A stretch of 64,000 nucleotides of DNA from Collibacillus ludicampi. Its GTDB lineage: Bacteria > Bacillota > Bacilli > Tumebacillales > BOQE01. The stretch covers positions 650,501 through 714,500 of the forward strand of contig NZ_BOQE01000001.1 of NCBI RefSeq assembly GCF_023705585.1, read 5' to 3'. The notes beneath the pieces are model-generated. The model saw only the letters and a list, made by a program, of their open reading frames with translations. It searched no databases and was not told where the DNA came from. Of the stretch, positions 19,782 to 28,876 are shown one piece after another (positions within the stretch are counted from its first letter, which is position 1; each line of letters begins with the position of its first letter). The position numbers and the translations under genes are program-made.

Positions 19782-21233
19782 ATGTTGAATCTGGATTGGA
19801 AGCCGGACAAATCCTCTCCAATACCTCTGTATGTACAGATCAAGAAATACATCAAAAACAAAATTGAAACCGGCGAATGGCCTGTAGGCAGCAAAATTCC
19901 TACGCAACGTACTTTGGCGAAAGTATGGAAAGTCAACCGCAGCACGATCGTTACGGCTATGGAAGAATTGATCGCAGAGGGATTGCTGGAAGGCAAAAGT
20001 GGAAGCGGTACGAGGATTATTAACAATACGTGGTCCTTAATGACTTCTACCCCGCCCTCTGACTGGAACTCGTATGTCCACGCGGGAATTCATCAACCGA
20101 ATCTACCTACCATACAAGAAATCAACAAAGCGGAATTTGATCCAGATATCATCCGATTGGGTACGGGAGAGCCTTCCCCCGACTTATTTCCTCGTGACAT
20201 GATGAAAAACGTTTTTCATCGGTTGACGGACCACATCGATTCACTTGGCTACGAAGAACCAAAAGGGTCGCTCTATCTCAGAGAACAACTCAGCAAGCAT
20301 TTGAAAAGACTCGGGATTGATGCCTCCCCTTCTTCCATTTTGATCGTTTCGGGAGCCCTGCAAGCATTGCAATTGATATCGATAGGTCTCTTACAACGAA
20401 GTTCTACAATCTTTCTTGAAAAACCCTCTTACTTATATTCCCTTCATGTGTTTCAATCGGCCGGAATGCGATTATTCGGACTTCCGTTGGATGAAAACGG
20501 AATTCACGCCAAAACGATTGCGTATCAAAAAAAGAGGCAAAATGCTGCATTACTCTATACGATTCCCACCTTCCATAATCCAACAGGGATCTTGATGTCG
20601 GAAGAAAGACGAAGGGAACTTTTAGAGATTTGTGAAAAGGAACGGCTTCCGATCATTGAAGATGACGTATACCGGGAGCTGTGGCTGGATTCCCCACCGC
20701 CTCCACCATTGAAATCTATGGATAAAAATGGTCTGGTTCTGTATCTTGGCAGCATATCCAAGACATTGAGCCCAGGGTTCAGAATCGGTTGGGTTGTTGC
20801 CCCGGAACCGGTCATTGAACGACTGGCCGATATCAAAATGCAAACCGATTATGGATCCAGTTCCCTCTCTCAGTGGGCTGTAGCGGAATGGTTATCGAGC
20901 GGGCTTTATCACCAACATTTAGAAAAGGTCCGGGAAGAATTGCGAACTCGGAGAGCAGTCATGATCGATGCATTGCAAAAGTATTTATCAGACATTGCTA
21001 CCTGGACGATTCCAAAAGGCGGTTTTTATATCTGGTTACGAATATTGCCTTCGCTCTCCATCCGGGATCTGTTTGAAAAAGCATTGGATCGGGGAATTCT
21101 ATTGAATCCGGGGAATGTATACGATCAATATGCAACACAGTATCTTCGGCTTTCTTATTCCTATGCTTCTTTGGCTGATTTGAACAAGGGGATCTTTCGT
21201 CTTGCGGAAGTGATTCGGCAATTAAAGTCATAA
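19782..21233 (+). CDS. MocR-type regulator (GntR winged helix fused to PLP aminotransferase fold)
   Basis: A 483-residue fusion. Residues about 10-80 are a GntR winged helix (PVGSKIPTQRTLAKVWKVNR then TIVTAMEELIAEGLLEGKSGSGT). Residues about 120-483 are a fold-type I aminotransferase domain with YTIPTFHNPTGILMS, IIEDDVYRELW and the PLP-lysine region YLGSISKTLSPGFRIGWV (Lys in SISKT). Such proteins sense PLP or amino-acid conjugates. Divergent from the LysE exporter, which is its likely target. Start ATG 19782 follows GAGGGTGG. Confidence 0.93.
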   Translation: MLNLDWKPDKSSPIPLYVQIKKYIKNKIETGEWPVGSKIPTQRTLAKVWKVNRSTIVTAMEELIAEGLLEGKSGSGTRIINNTWSLMTSTPPSDWNSYVHAGIHQPNLPTIQEINKAEFDPDIIRLGTGEPSPDLFPRDMMKNVFHRLTDHIDSLGYEEPKGSLYLREQLSKHLKRLGIDASPSSILIVSGALQALQLISIGLLQRSSTIFLEKPSYLYSLHVFQSAGMRLFGLPLDENGIHAKTIAYQKKRQNAALLYTIPTFHNPTGILMSEERRRELLEICEKERLPIIEDDVYRELWLDSPPPPPLKSMDKNGLVLYLGSISKTLSPGFRIGWVVAPEPVIERLADIKMQTDYGSSSLSQWAVAEWLSSGLYHQHLEKVREELRTRRAVMIDALQKYLSDIATWTIPKGGFYIWLRILPSLSIRDLFEKALDRGILLNPGNVYDQYATQYLRLSYSYASLADLNKGIFRLAEVIRQLKS

Positions 21234-21544
21234 GTATCATCTAGACTGAAAAATAAAGTGTAAGACTGGGTTAACCTTTTTTGCTAACGGGCAGGATAGT
21301 TTAAAAAGAGGGTTTGTTATCATTCGGATAGAAAGTACGATGAACCAACAATTATATAAAACGATAGGGAGTTTGATAACGATGCCAAAAATCACGACTT
21401 TTTTGGCATATCGATGAACAAACAAACCCATTATTTTGATTGAAAATTCTTCTTCATTTTTAAAAACAATCTTCATGAGAATTTCATTTTTGGTTGATAT
21501 CCTGAAAACGTAAGGTTCAAAAATTTTTCCGAGGTGGACGTAAA
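21234..21544. other. AT-rich gap with no recognised feature
   Basis: About 310 bases of AT-rich DNA between the MocR gene and a small zinc-finger-like gene. A 79-codon hydrophobic reading frame on the minus strand (21237-21476) has no ribosome binding site and no recognisable motif, so I do not call it. I see no terminator or operator here. Confidence 0.4.
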
Positions 21545-21772
21545 ATGGAACGATGCTCGTTTCCAGGATGCAATTACATGGCTGAAGTGGTTTTGAATCG
21601 TCATACCCTCACTGCACATGGCATGAAAAAATCAGACGTTATAAAAAAATTCGGTTCTTTTACGGTCAAATTTCAGGTTCTCGATAAACGAATCAACCGA
21701 TGGTTACAAGAAGTAGCCCCGAGCATAACCTATAATTCCTTCAGTCGACCTCAAATTTTGAGTGTGAAATAA
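21545..21772 (+). CDS. Small protein with a C2H2-like zinc-finger motif
   Basis: A 75-residue protein starting MERCSFPGCNYMAEVVLNRH then TLTAHG. Cys4 and Cys9 followed by His20 and His25 form a C-x4-C-x10-H-x4-H pattern, close to a C2H2 finger, which is rare in bacteria. The rest contains FGSFTVKFQVLDKRINRW. A good site GAGGTGG precedes the ATG by seven bases. Part of the C-terminal half (TTTACGGTCAAATTTCAG) recurs at about 22490 in degenerate DNA. Function unknown; a DNA- or RNA-binding role would be a guess. Confidence 0.55.
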   Translation: MERCSFPGCNYMAEVVLNRHTLTAHGMKKSDVIKKFGSFTVKFQVLDKRINRWLQEVAPSITYNSFSRPQILSVK

Positions 21773-21879
21773 CAAGAGAGGTGCGAGCATCATTTGGAGC
21801 AAGAAATCATACGGGGTTCACACACCAAGCAGTATGAAAAGATTATTGCATGATAAATATTGTGGGGGATTCCCCTCTT

Positions 21880-21937
21880 CAGACTGCGGACAAACTCCTT
21901 CGTCACAGTAGCAGAAAGGAATTTTGTCTGCAGTCTG
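21880..21937. repeat. Imperfect inverted repeat
   Basis: CAGACTGCGGACAAA-CTCCTT pairs with AAGGAATTTTGTCTGCAGTCTG around a loop of about 14 bases. No T-run follows directly. It lies between a small gene and the decayed VOC gene and could be a terminator-like hairpin or an insertion remnant. Confidence 0.5.
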
Positions 21938-21971
21938 TAAACTGTACAAAAAAGTTCAGTTTATTCATTAA

Positions 21972-22338
21972 TTATTTTGCATCAGGATTAATCTCAGATA
22001 CTCCAAAAAGAAGTCCTTGGTTATCTGTACAATACGCAAAGTATCCCATCCCAGGTACAGGCGTTTTAGGTACAACTACATTTCCACCATTTTCGACTAT
22101 CTTGTTAAGATATTCATCAACAGAATGGACTTCAATGGAGTTTATAGTTCTTGTGGCCGTCAGGAGACTTCATCAATCCTCCATCTATACCTGGTTCACC
22201 ACTCTCGCCTGTGATCATGAACCAACAATCATGTGGTCCAGGCATCTTTTCAAATTTCCACCCAAAACAATTAGAATAAAACTGTATAGCTTGTTCAGGA
22301 TTTGGAACCTGAAACTCAAATCTTAATACCTTGCCCAT
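21972..22338 (-). pseudogene. VOC/glyoxalase family protein, frameshifted
   Basis: The N-terminal frame reads MGKVLRFEFQVPNPEQAIQF then GWKFEKMPG and DGGLMKSPDGHKN, then breaks near 22135. Shifting frame by one base restores EVHSVDEYLNKIVENGGNVV, VPGMGYFAYCTDNQGLLFGV and a stop at 21972. The two parts form one VOC domain of about 122 residues with the usual paired beta-alpha-beta-beta-beta modules. A one-base loss explains the break. Substrate unknown. Confidence 0.85.
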
Positions 22339-22809
22339 TTAAATGCCTCCCTCAATGAAAGAATCACTTTTTTCGTTTTCTTCTAAATTTCACGTTCTAT
22401 GATTCGAATGTCATTTTCCATTTAGTTATTGATTGAACAAATGTATAACAATAGTCAGAGAATAAAGCGGAATAGAGGATCCTTTGGTCCATTTACGGTC
22501 AAATTTCAGTTCCTCTATAATGGCAAGGCGGCTGGGTTTAAACCTGTGACCGCCCATTCACAGTCGAATGCCCTACTGACTAAGCTACGACACATTGTAT
22601 TGAATTTCCACAAGGATTATCATTGGATTACAAGAATATATTTTATACGCCGAATCTGAAACAATTCCTTCCTTTCCAGTTCCGTGACCACAGCGGCTAA
22701 GATTCGGATCGTGGCGGTGTTCCCCTACCGAACGAAGTGGGGAAACCCTAAAATAATAAAGACATCTGTACTGTGTACACATTGTAAGGCGTCTACCGAA
22801 TATAAGGTG
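22339..22809. other. Degenerate stretch with a tRNA-like relic
   Basis: No intact gene. Bases 22488-22505 repeat a piece of the small zinc-finger-like gene at 21545. The minus strand at about 22521-22592 resembles a decayed tRNA: TAGCTTAGTCAGTAGGGCA fits a D arm and CTGTGAA an anticodon loop with GTG (His), but the anticodon, T and acceptor stems do not pair properly. I treat it as a relic, not a functional tRNA. Confidence 0.4.
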
Positions 22810-23391
22810 TCAATAATAAATGAAGTCCATCATTTTCCAACTTGAAAGAAATGAAACAGAACCAAGCATCAACATTACCACACACAAAACTATGGTGTTT
22901 CTTACTTTGTGGGAAGAGGACTGTTCCAATAAGACATATTTGTAGATGGAAACTGAGTATATGGGAAATAATATGATTCCTGTAATAAGGCAACTAAAGT
23001 CGAATTCCGTTGGTATAGGTATCATAGCCATAGGGTCAGGTTGAGGATTAAACATAATTAACATGATTACAAGAGGTAGAGTAGCAAAGGCTACTCTCCA
23101 ATAAAACCACTTAATCCCCTCTTCTTTAAATAACACTAACCAATATACAAACCACACAAAAGCATAAACACTAAAAATAATAGCACAACTAAGTATAGGA
23201 GCAATCATTAAACCTAACTGGGCGTTTCCAGAAACTTGCCAAATAAATTGTCCTGAAAAAAAACCTATAAAAAACAATAAAACACCCAAAATAAAAAGTA
23301 CTATTATTTGAACAAAACTACATGCAATATTTATCGTTAAAAATTGTATAAAATTTAATGCTTTTTCCTTTTTTGTTTCCATTTTCACCAT
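22810..23391 (-). CDS. Unknown integral membrane protein
   Basis: A 193-residue, AT-rich, Ile/Phe-rich protein with five or six predicted membrane helices and a short basic N-terminus (METKKEKALN). No family motif recognised. The ATG at 23391 lies very close to GAGG, so the ATG at 23382 may be the real start. The next feature downstream of its start is a pair of hairpin repeats. Composition differs from the core genes, which fits an accessory gene. Confidence 0.6.
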   Translation of the reverse strand: MVKMETKKEKALNFIQFLTINIACSFVQIIVLFILGVLLFFIGFFSGQFIWQVSGNAQLGLMIAPILSCAIIFSVYAFVWFVYWLVLFKEEGIKWFYWRVAFATLPLVIMLIMFNPQPDPMAMIPIPTEFDFSCLITGIILFPIYSVSIYKYVLLEQSSSHKVRNTIVLCVVMLMLGSVSFLSSWKMMDFIYY

Positions 23392-23407
23392 TGCCTCTTT
23401 TGACTAC

Positions 23408-23590
23408 CTTGAAAATGTGTAGTTTGGCGGGCGTATGCTTTGCGTTCGCGCTCCGTGGAGGTCGTCTCGCATGGAACAATGATCAGATGTGGCGAGACAA
23501 CCTCCAAAGTCGCTGTCTCACGCAAAGCATTACGCCCATTCGAAGACACTTTTCATCCTCTGATGGTGCCGCTTGCGGCATGGGGGACTA
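23408..23590. repeat. Dispersed nested-hairpin element, copy B1 (family I)
   Basis: Outer arms GGGCGTATGCTTTGCGT / ACGCAAAGCATTACGCCC; inner arms GGAGGTCGTCTCGC / GCGAGACAACCTCC. It is followed by the common 3' module CTTTTCATCCTCTGATGGTG with the palindrome GCCGCTTGCGGC. It is directly abutted by copy B2. Confidence 0.85.
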
Positions 23591-23593
23591 TTT

Positions 23594-23821
23594 TGAAAAT
23601 GAGTGCTTGGGTGGGGGTATCGCTTTGCGCTTGGGTTCGATGAAGGTCGTCCCGCCCGGATTCTTAATAGAGGTTGCGGAACGACCTTCAACTCACCTCT
23701 GCGCTGCAAAGCGATACAACCCACCCAAAAGATACTCCGTTTCATAAGGCAGCTTAAATCTCTCTTCCCGCACAAGAAACTTTTCATCCTCTGATGGTGC
23801 CGCTTGCGACATGGAGGGCTA
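23594..23821. repeat. Dispersed nested-hairpin element, copy B2 (family II)
   Basis: Nearly the same as copy A: left arm GAGTGCTTGGGTGG with TATCGCTTTGCGC, inner GAAGGTCGT / ACGACCTTC, right arm GCTGCAAAGCGATAC, then the 3' module ending GGAGGGCTA. The end abuts the stop codon (23822) of the VOC gene on the minus strand, as copy A does with its neighbour. Confidence 0.87.
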
Positions 23822-24235
<414 letters not shown>

Positions 24236-24412
24236 TCACATGAAATCGCGGCCAGATCCTTGACTAAATTCTAACATAAAAAATATTACCTATTCTACCA
24301 ATTTTTAATTTTATCGAATTACAACATTATCACTCTGGAATATACTGCTGTATCAAAGGATATGCACACGAAAAAGAGGTTTATTTCTCCATTTAGAGGG
24401 ATATTCCGAGAC

Positions 24413-24454
24413 AAAAAAAGTAGACCTATGACATGAAACATGCAAAGGTCTACT
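24413..24454 (-). terminator. Terminator of the gamma-glutamyltransferase-like gene
   Basis: On the minus strand GTAGACCT / AGGTCTAC with an 18-base loop is followed by T7. It lies just beyond the stop at 24465. Confidence 0.85.
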
Positions 24455-24464
24455 ATACATTCCC

Positions 24465-26078
24465 TTACCAAGCTGCAATCTGCCCATCGGTTCTCGGTTC
24501 CGTTCCTCCGACGAGCACTCCATTCTCGTTATTTCTCCATATGATCTGTCCTCGTCCGAAACTGTCGGAGCCTGATGCCCACTTGATGTCATGTCCCATG
24601 CGGGCCAACGCCTCCGCTAGAGATGGCGGGAATGAATGCTCGAGCTCCACTGTTTTCCACTCGATCCACTGCCATCTTGGAACGTCAAGCGCAGCCTGTG
24701 GATTCAAATGGAAATCAATCGTGTTCATGATCACCTGTACATGACCCTGTGGCTGCATAAATGCTCCCATGACGCCGAAAGGTCCGACAGGCTGTTCATC
24801 TTTTGTCAAGAAACCGGGAATAATGGTGTGATACGGTCTCTTTCCCGGTTCCAGCGCGTTATCATGTTTGGGGTCAAACGAGAAATTATGCCCTCGGTTA
24901 TGCAAGGCGATACCTGTCCCAGGCACAACTACTCCTGATCCGAAGCCCATGTAATTGCTCTGGATAAACGAAACCATGTTTCCATCCCTGTCGGCCGTCG
25001 CCAAATATACGGTGCCTCCTTTTGGAGGTTGGCCGGGCTCAGGTTCTAAAGCTTCTTTTCCGATCAATTTTCTTCTTTCTTCCGCATACGCATCTGACAA
25101 TAGGTCTTCCACGCGCACGGACATGTTGCGTGGATCGGCGATATACTTTTTCCCATCCGCATATGCCAGTTTGATCGCCTCAATTTGCTTATGAAACGTA
25201 TCGACCGTATCGCGCTCCGAAAAATCGAATCCCTTTAAAATGTTCAGTGCCATCAAAGCGACCAATCCATGTCCGTTGGGGGGAATTTCCCAAACGTCAT
25301 ATCCGCGGTAATTGACACCAATCGGTGTGACCCATTCCGGCCGGTAAGCTTCCAGATCTTCTTTCCTAAGATATCCTCCATGCTTCCTAAAGAAGCGATC
25401 AATCTTCTCGGCAATCTCACCCCGATAAAATGACTCGGCTTTCGTTTCCGCAATCGCCTGCAGTGTTTTCGCGTGATCGGAGGAGCGCCAGATTCCCCCG
25501 ATTTCGGGTGCTCTTCCTTCCGGAGCAAACGTTTGGAACCATCCTTGAAAAACTTCACTTTTTAATATCTGTTTGTAATGATCAAACGATCGCTTCCAAT
25601 TTACCCCTAGAATTGGGGTTATCGGGAAACCGCTCTCCGCATATGTAATCGCAGGAGCCAGGACTTCTGTCAGCGGCAGTTTTCCAAAGCGCTCGGACAG
25701 TGCAGCCCATGCGGAGGGAGCACCCGGAACAGTTACCGGAAGTAAGCCGTATTTAGGGATTTCCGATAACCCTTTTCTTTGCAAGACTTCAATGGAAATG
25801 CCTTGTGGAGCCGGACCGCTTGCATTCAGTCCGTGCAATTTACCGTTTGTCCACACGAGTGCAAACGCATCTCCGCCGATCCCGTTGGATGTCGGTTCCA
25901 CCACCGTTAGGCAAGCGGCCGTCGCGATCGCCGCATCGATCGCATTCCCGCCTTTTTTGAGCATTTCGAGGCCTGCTTGCGCCGCCAATGGTTGCGATGT
26001 AGCCACCATGCCGTTTTTTGCAAACACGATGGAGCGGCGTGACGGATAAGGATAATGTATGGGATCATAGTTCAACAT
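24465..26078 (-). CDS. Gamma-glutamyltransferase family protein (YwrD-like)
   Basis: N-terminal nucleophile hydrolase of 537 residues. GGNAIDAAIATAACLTVVEP and SNGIGGDAFALVW identify the family, and the autoprocessing threonine is Thr356 in GGTVYLATADRDGNMVSFIQ. No signal peptide is seen, as in YwrD, so it is likely cytoplasmic and may hydrolyse gamma-glutamyl compounds. Start ATG 26078 after AAAGGGGG. The stop of the upstream chromate-transporter-like gene (26094) is only about 15 bases away, so the Lrp-type gene at 27731, both transporter halves and this gene could form one operon. Confidence 0.92.
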   Translation of the reverse strand: MLNYDPIHYPYPSRRSIVFAKNGMVATSQPLAAQAGLEMLKKGGNAIDAAIATAACLTVVEPTSNGIGGDAFALVWTNGKLHGLNASGPAPQGISIEVLQRKGLSEIPKYGLLPVTVPGAPSAWAALSERFGKLPLTEVLAPAITYAESGFPITPILGVNWKRSFDHYKQILKSEVFQGWFQTFAPEGRAPEIGGIWRSSDHAKTLQAIAETKAESFYRGEIAEKIDRFFRKHGGYLRKEDLEAYRPEWVTPIGVNYRGYDVWEIPPNGHGLVALMALNILKGFDFSERDTVDTFHKQIEAIKLAYADGKKYIADPRNMSVRVEDLLSDAYAEERRKLIGKEALEPEPGQPPKGGTVYLATADRDGNMVSFIQSNYMGFGSGVVVPGTGIALHNRGHNFSFDPKHDNALEPGKRPYHTIIPGFLTKDEQPVGPFGVMGAFMQPQGHVQVIMNTIDFHLNPQAALDVPRWQWIEWKTVELEHSFPPSLAEALARMGHDIKWASGSDSFGRGQIIWRNNENGVLVGGTEPRTDGQIAAW

Positions 26079-26093
26079 CGTTACGTGCCCCCT

Positions 26094-26636
26094 TTAACTC
26101 ATGGTATGGGATAACACCAAACCACCGTACGCAAATGCGGCAACGATCACTAAAGCGGGATGCATGCGGCCTTTTGTCATCGCCCAAAACGAGACCGCTG
26201 CGATTCCAAGAGATTGCCAAATACCTATCGACTGGATGGATACTTCCCCCATGTCCCAGGTTAAAAGAACCATCATGATGGCAATGACAGGTTGGATGAA
26301 CGAGGTCATTCCTTTAACCACCGACGACCCGCGAAAACGATTCAGAATACTCAAGAGTGCGATTAATGCGACAGCTGAAGGTGCGACTGTGGCGACTGTT
26401 GCCGCGACCAAACCGATCCATCCGTCGACTTGATAACCCACATAAGCCGCAATCTTCGTGGCAATCGGTCCGGGAAGAGCGTTCCCTACCGCAAGCACAT
26501 CGGCAAATTGTTCATTCGTTAACCAATGGTAATAATTGACGATTTGATCTTGCATGAGAGGGATCGAAGAAGGGCCTCCTCCGTACCCAAGAACGTTAGC
26601 GACAAAGAATCCCCAAAACAAATCCCACCCGGTCAT
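26094..26636 (-). CDS. Chromate transporter family protein, half-size (second of pair)
   Basis: A 180-residue membrane protein with one CHR domain: MTGWDLFWGFFVANVLGYGG with GPSSIPLM, then NALPGPIATKIAAYVGY. It belongs to short-chain ChrA-type proteins that work as pairs. The start at 26636 is chosen because AAAGGAGC precedes it and it overlaps the stop of the partner gene by four bases (ATGA). Real substrates of half-size CHR proteins are often unproven; chromate is a family name here. Confidence 0.88.
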   Translation of the reverse strand: MTGWDLFWGFFVANVLGYGGGPSSIPLMQDQIVNYYHWLTNEQFADVLAVGNALPGPIATKIAAYVGYQVDGWIGLVAATVATVAPSAVALIALLSILNRFRGSSVVKGMTSFIQPVIAIMMVLLTWDMGEVSIQSIGIWQSLGIAAVSFWAMTKGRMHPALVIVAAFAYGGLVLSHTMS

Positions 26637-27229
26637 GAGGAAGCTCCTTTCTTTCCCCTTCTCCTGTTCATGATGGAAGCGCACAATTTCAAATGAACGG
26701 CTCCATAAGCGAGAAATACCGCTACGACAATCGCTTGATTCAGATGGATGACTGTAAGAAGGAGAAAAGCCACAAGGGCACTTACAAGCCCCCAAACTTT
26801 CCCGAGACCTTTCCACGTTTTTTCCGCGAATTCATAAGCCATGAGACCAAGCATAACCGCAATGACCGGGCGGACGGCGCCGATCATCCCCGCTACCACT
26901 TTTGAATGTTTGAGCGCATAAAGTGCACCCAGTAAGGCTACCATCGCTACACTTGTGGGCAAAATGTGAGCAAGTACCGCCACGATGGCACCAGGAGCCC
27001 CCTTTTTTCGATACCCAAGATACGCTGCCATTTTCGGTGCAATCGGCCCTGGTAGAGCATTCGCTAATGCGAGGATTTCGCCGAATTCCTCATCTTTCAC
27101 CCATTGGTATCGGATCACTGCCTCATATCGTATGAGCGGGATGACAGAAGGACCTCCTCCATATCCCAATATACCCGTTCGCACCATCCCCATCACGAGC
27201 TCATTGTACAGGCACATTCCCTTCGACAT
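26633..27229 (-). CDS. Chromate transporter family protein, half-size (first of pair)
   Basis: A 198-residue membrane protein with the same CHR layout as its partner: GMVRTGILGYGGGPSVIPLI and NALPGPIAPKMAAYLGY. It overlaps the second half by four bases, so the two are translationally coupled and probably form a heterodimer. Start ATG 27229 follows GAGGTG. The Lrp-type regulator gene ends about 14 bases upstream and is transcribed the same way. Confidence 0.88.
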   Translation of the reverse strand: MSKGMCLYNELVMGMVRTGILGYGGGPSVIPLIRYEAVIRYQWVKDEEFGEILALANALPGPIAPKMAAYLGYRKKGAPGAIVAVLAHILPTSVAMVALLGALYALKHSKVVAGMIGAVRPVIAVMLGLMAYEFAEKTWKGLGKVWGLVSALVAFLLLTVIHLNQAIVVAVFLAYGAVHLKLCASIMNRRRGKKGASS

Positions 27230-27242
27230 GGATTTCACCTCT

Positions 27243-27731
27243 TTACAACTTCATGCCCATCCGGCTTTTATAACGTTTCAGCAACATTTGGGTCTCTACA
27301 CGAATGATCCCCGGCATTGTGTAAAGTTTTTCTAGCAAGAAATTCTCCATATCTTTCATGTTTGCAAATATCCCATGCATATGTAATGTGCTTGGGCCCG
27401 TCATGTGATACAGACTGGTGACAGCCGGTTCCATGGCCAACTTTTCAGCGACTTCATGAAGGTATTTCGGTTCAATGTCCACGTTAAAAAATGCGGACAC
27501 ATTCATTCCAACCTTTACGGGATTGATGACGACAGTAAACCGCTCGATAACCCCCTCCTCGATTAAAGCACTGATACGAGACTGGACAGCCACGCGTGAT
27601 AATCCGATTTGTTTCCCCAGATCCGTATAGGATATGCGGCTGTTTTCGTGCAACGCCTCCAGGATGCTACGATCGATCTCATCAAGTGTCATCTGTGGAA
27701 GTTCATTCGATTCGGTATAGACGTAAACCAT
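27243..27731 (-). CDS. Lrp/AsnC family transcriptional regulator
   Basis: A 162-residue protein. Residues about 15-60 form the Lrp winged helix ([20 protein letters not shown] then [20 protein letters not shown]), followed by a RAM/AsnC ligand-binding domain with the alpha-beta pattern of the family. The length and layout are normal. It leads an apparent operon with two CHR transporter halves and a gamma-glutamyltransferase-like gene, so it may respond to an amino acid or glutathione-like compound; this is inferred only from context. Start ATG 27731 follows GGAGGG. Confidence 0.92.
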   Translation of the reverse strand: MVYVYTESNELPQMTLDEIDRSILEALHENSRISYTDLGKQIGLSRVAVQSRISALIEEGVIERFTVVINPVKVGMNVSAFFNVDIEPKYLHEVAEKLAMEPAVTSLYHMTGPSTLHMHGIFANMKDMENFLLEKLYTMPGIIRVETQMLLKRYKSRMGMKL

Positions 27732-27950
27732 ACGCACCCTCCGTTTTTATCATTTCGAAGGTTAAAAGAAAAAAATACTTTCGTTTTGTATAAATATATC
27801 TGAAATTTACTTGCATATCAACAGATAATTCAATTATATCCAAACGTTTCTTTCTCACTTTCATTTGATTGAAATCGAATACTCCTTCCCTGAACGGTGT
27901 ACCCTATGTCTGTGTTTATCATTCCCTGTTCCTCGGATAGGAGGCCTCGT

Positions 27951-28283
27951 ATGACAAATCGTGAGATTCTTGAACAAACGTTGCGTAGCTACGAAGCGGC
28001 CAACAATGCTTTGCTTTCCGTATGGGACCAATTGAGTCCGGATACATTGGACTTTATTCTTGAAAAACAGCAACACCGTTTGGAACAAATCGCAGACCGG
28101 ATGTATCATGAAGAAAAATTGGAAAGCGAGAACGAATTGATCCAGAATACTTTAGCTCGTTATGAATGGGCGAATCAGTATTTATTCGAACATTGGGATA
28201 CGTTACCTCCCGAGGAGCGGATATCGCTTATGCGAAAACAATGGAACCGTTTGCAGGAATTAAGAAACCGCAATGTACAATAA
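27951..28283 (+). CDS. Small helical protein made of two similar repeats, function unknown
   Basis: A 110-residue charged protein with no membrane segment. Two repeats of about 42 residues are visible: LRSYEAANNALLSVWDQLSP and LARYEWANQYLFEHWDTLPP occupy matching positions, each followed by a helix rich in Gln/Arg/Leu (HRLEQI and NRLQEL). The pattern suggests two helical hairpins. No known family recognised. The ATG at 27951 follows TAGGAGG by seven bases. It sits beside a germination-protein gene, but no link is proven. Confidence 0.7.
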   Translation: MTNREILEQTLRSYEAANNALLSVWDQLSPDTLDFILEKQQHRLEQIADRMYHEEKLESENELIQNTLARYEWANQYLFEHWDTLPPEERISLMRKQWNRLQELRNRNVQ

Positions 28284-28440
28284 GCGCCGTGAACGCTAAC
28301 TTACCATCCAGTCGAGGATGGCCGGTTTCGAAATCCTTCTGCCTGTTCTCCATCAACCAAATTTTCAGCAAACGAACAAAAGTTTATGCCAGGAGAGCCG
28401 GACTTGCATAGAATGGGGACAAGGAAAGAAGGTGAACTCC

Positions 28441-28689
28441 ATGCCATCGTCTGTTGGAGCTTTTAGAGTCAATACGAACTCTGGCCAGATCGTAATCGGT
28501 GATTCGTTTCTCATTAGTCCAAGATCCGCATCGAAGACTTATAACGGGGCTGGAGCGGGGAATACAGGGGATTTTGCCGCATCGTTCAACTATTTTAGCT
28601 GGACAAACACGATTGATCCTGATGGCAACGATCAACAAGTGGTTGGCTTACCTCTTCCTCTGTTAAGAGTCAGCCACAGGAGATGGTGA
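28441..28689 (+). CDS. Spore germination protein, GerPA/GerPF family
   Basis: An 82-residue protein with family features: MPSSVGAFRVNTNSGQIVIG, DSFLISPRSASKTYNGAGAG, NTGDFAASFNYFS and TNTIDPDGNDQ. GerP proteins are needed for spore-coat permeability to germinants. Typical members are about 70-75 residues and end soon after the DPD motif; here a different tail (VVGLPLPLLRVSHRRW) replaces it, perhaps after a frameshift. Start ATG 28441 after GAAGGTGAAC. It stands alone, not within a gerPABCDEF operon. Confidence 0.88.
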   Translation: MPSSVGAFRVNTNSGQIVIGDSFLISPRSASKTYNGAGAGNTGDFAASFNYFSWTNTIDPDGNDQQVVGLPLPLLRVSHRRW

Positions 28690-28876
28690 ACGTTGTAGAC
28701 CGATACAGACTCTTTCTTTGGAGCTTCGTTTTCCTGCGGAAGAGTCGGTATCGGTTCTTTACTTGCGGTACATACATATATACCCTCCATGAAAATAGCT
28801 CCATTGGGCTATAATAAGTTTCCTTGATTTAACTATATTTATTATGAATGATTGCCAGAAAGGGTAATAAACGAAG

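Noticed and set aside
21237-21476. 79-codon hydrophobic minus-strand frame
   Set aside because: No ribosome binding site and AT-rich composition that yields hydrophobic residues by chance.
22585-22782. 65-codon frame and hairpin-like GTTTCCCC...GGGGAAC
   Set aside because: No start signal, no recognised family, and it overlaps the degenerate tRNA-like segment.
28405-28413. Sigma-K-type -10 CATAGAAT before the GerP-like gene
   Set aside because: No matching -35 at the right distance and very close to the start codon; too weak to annotate.
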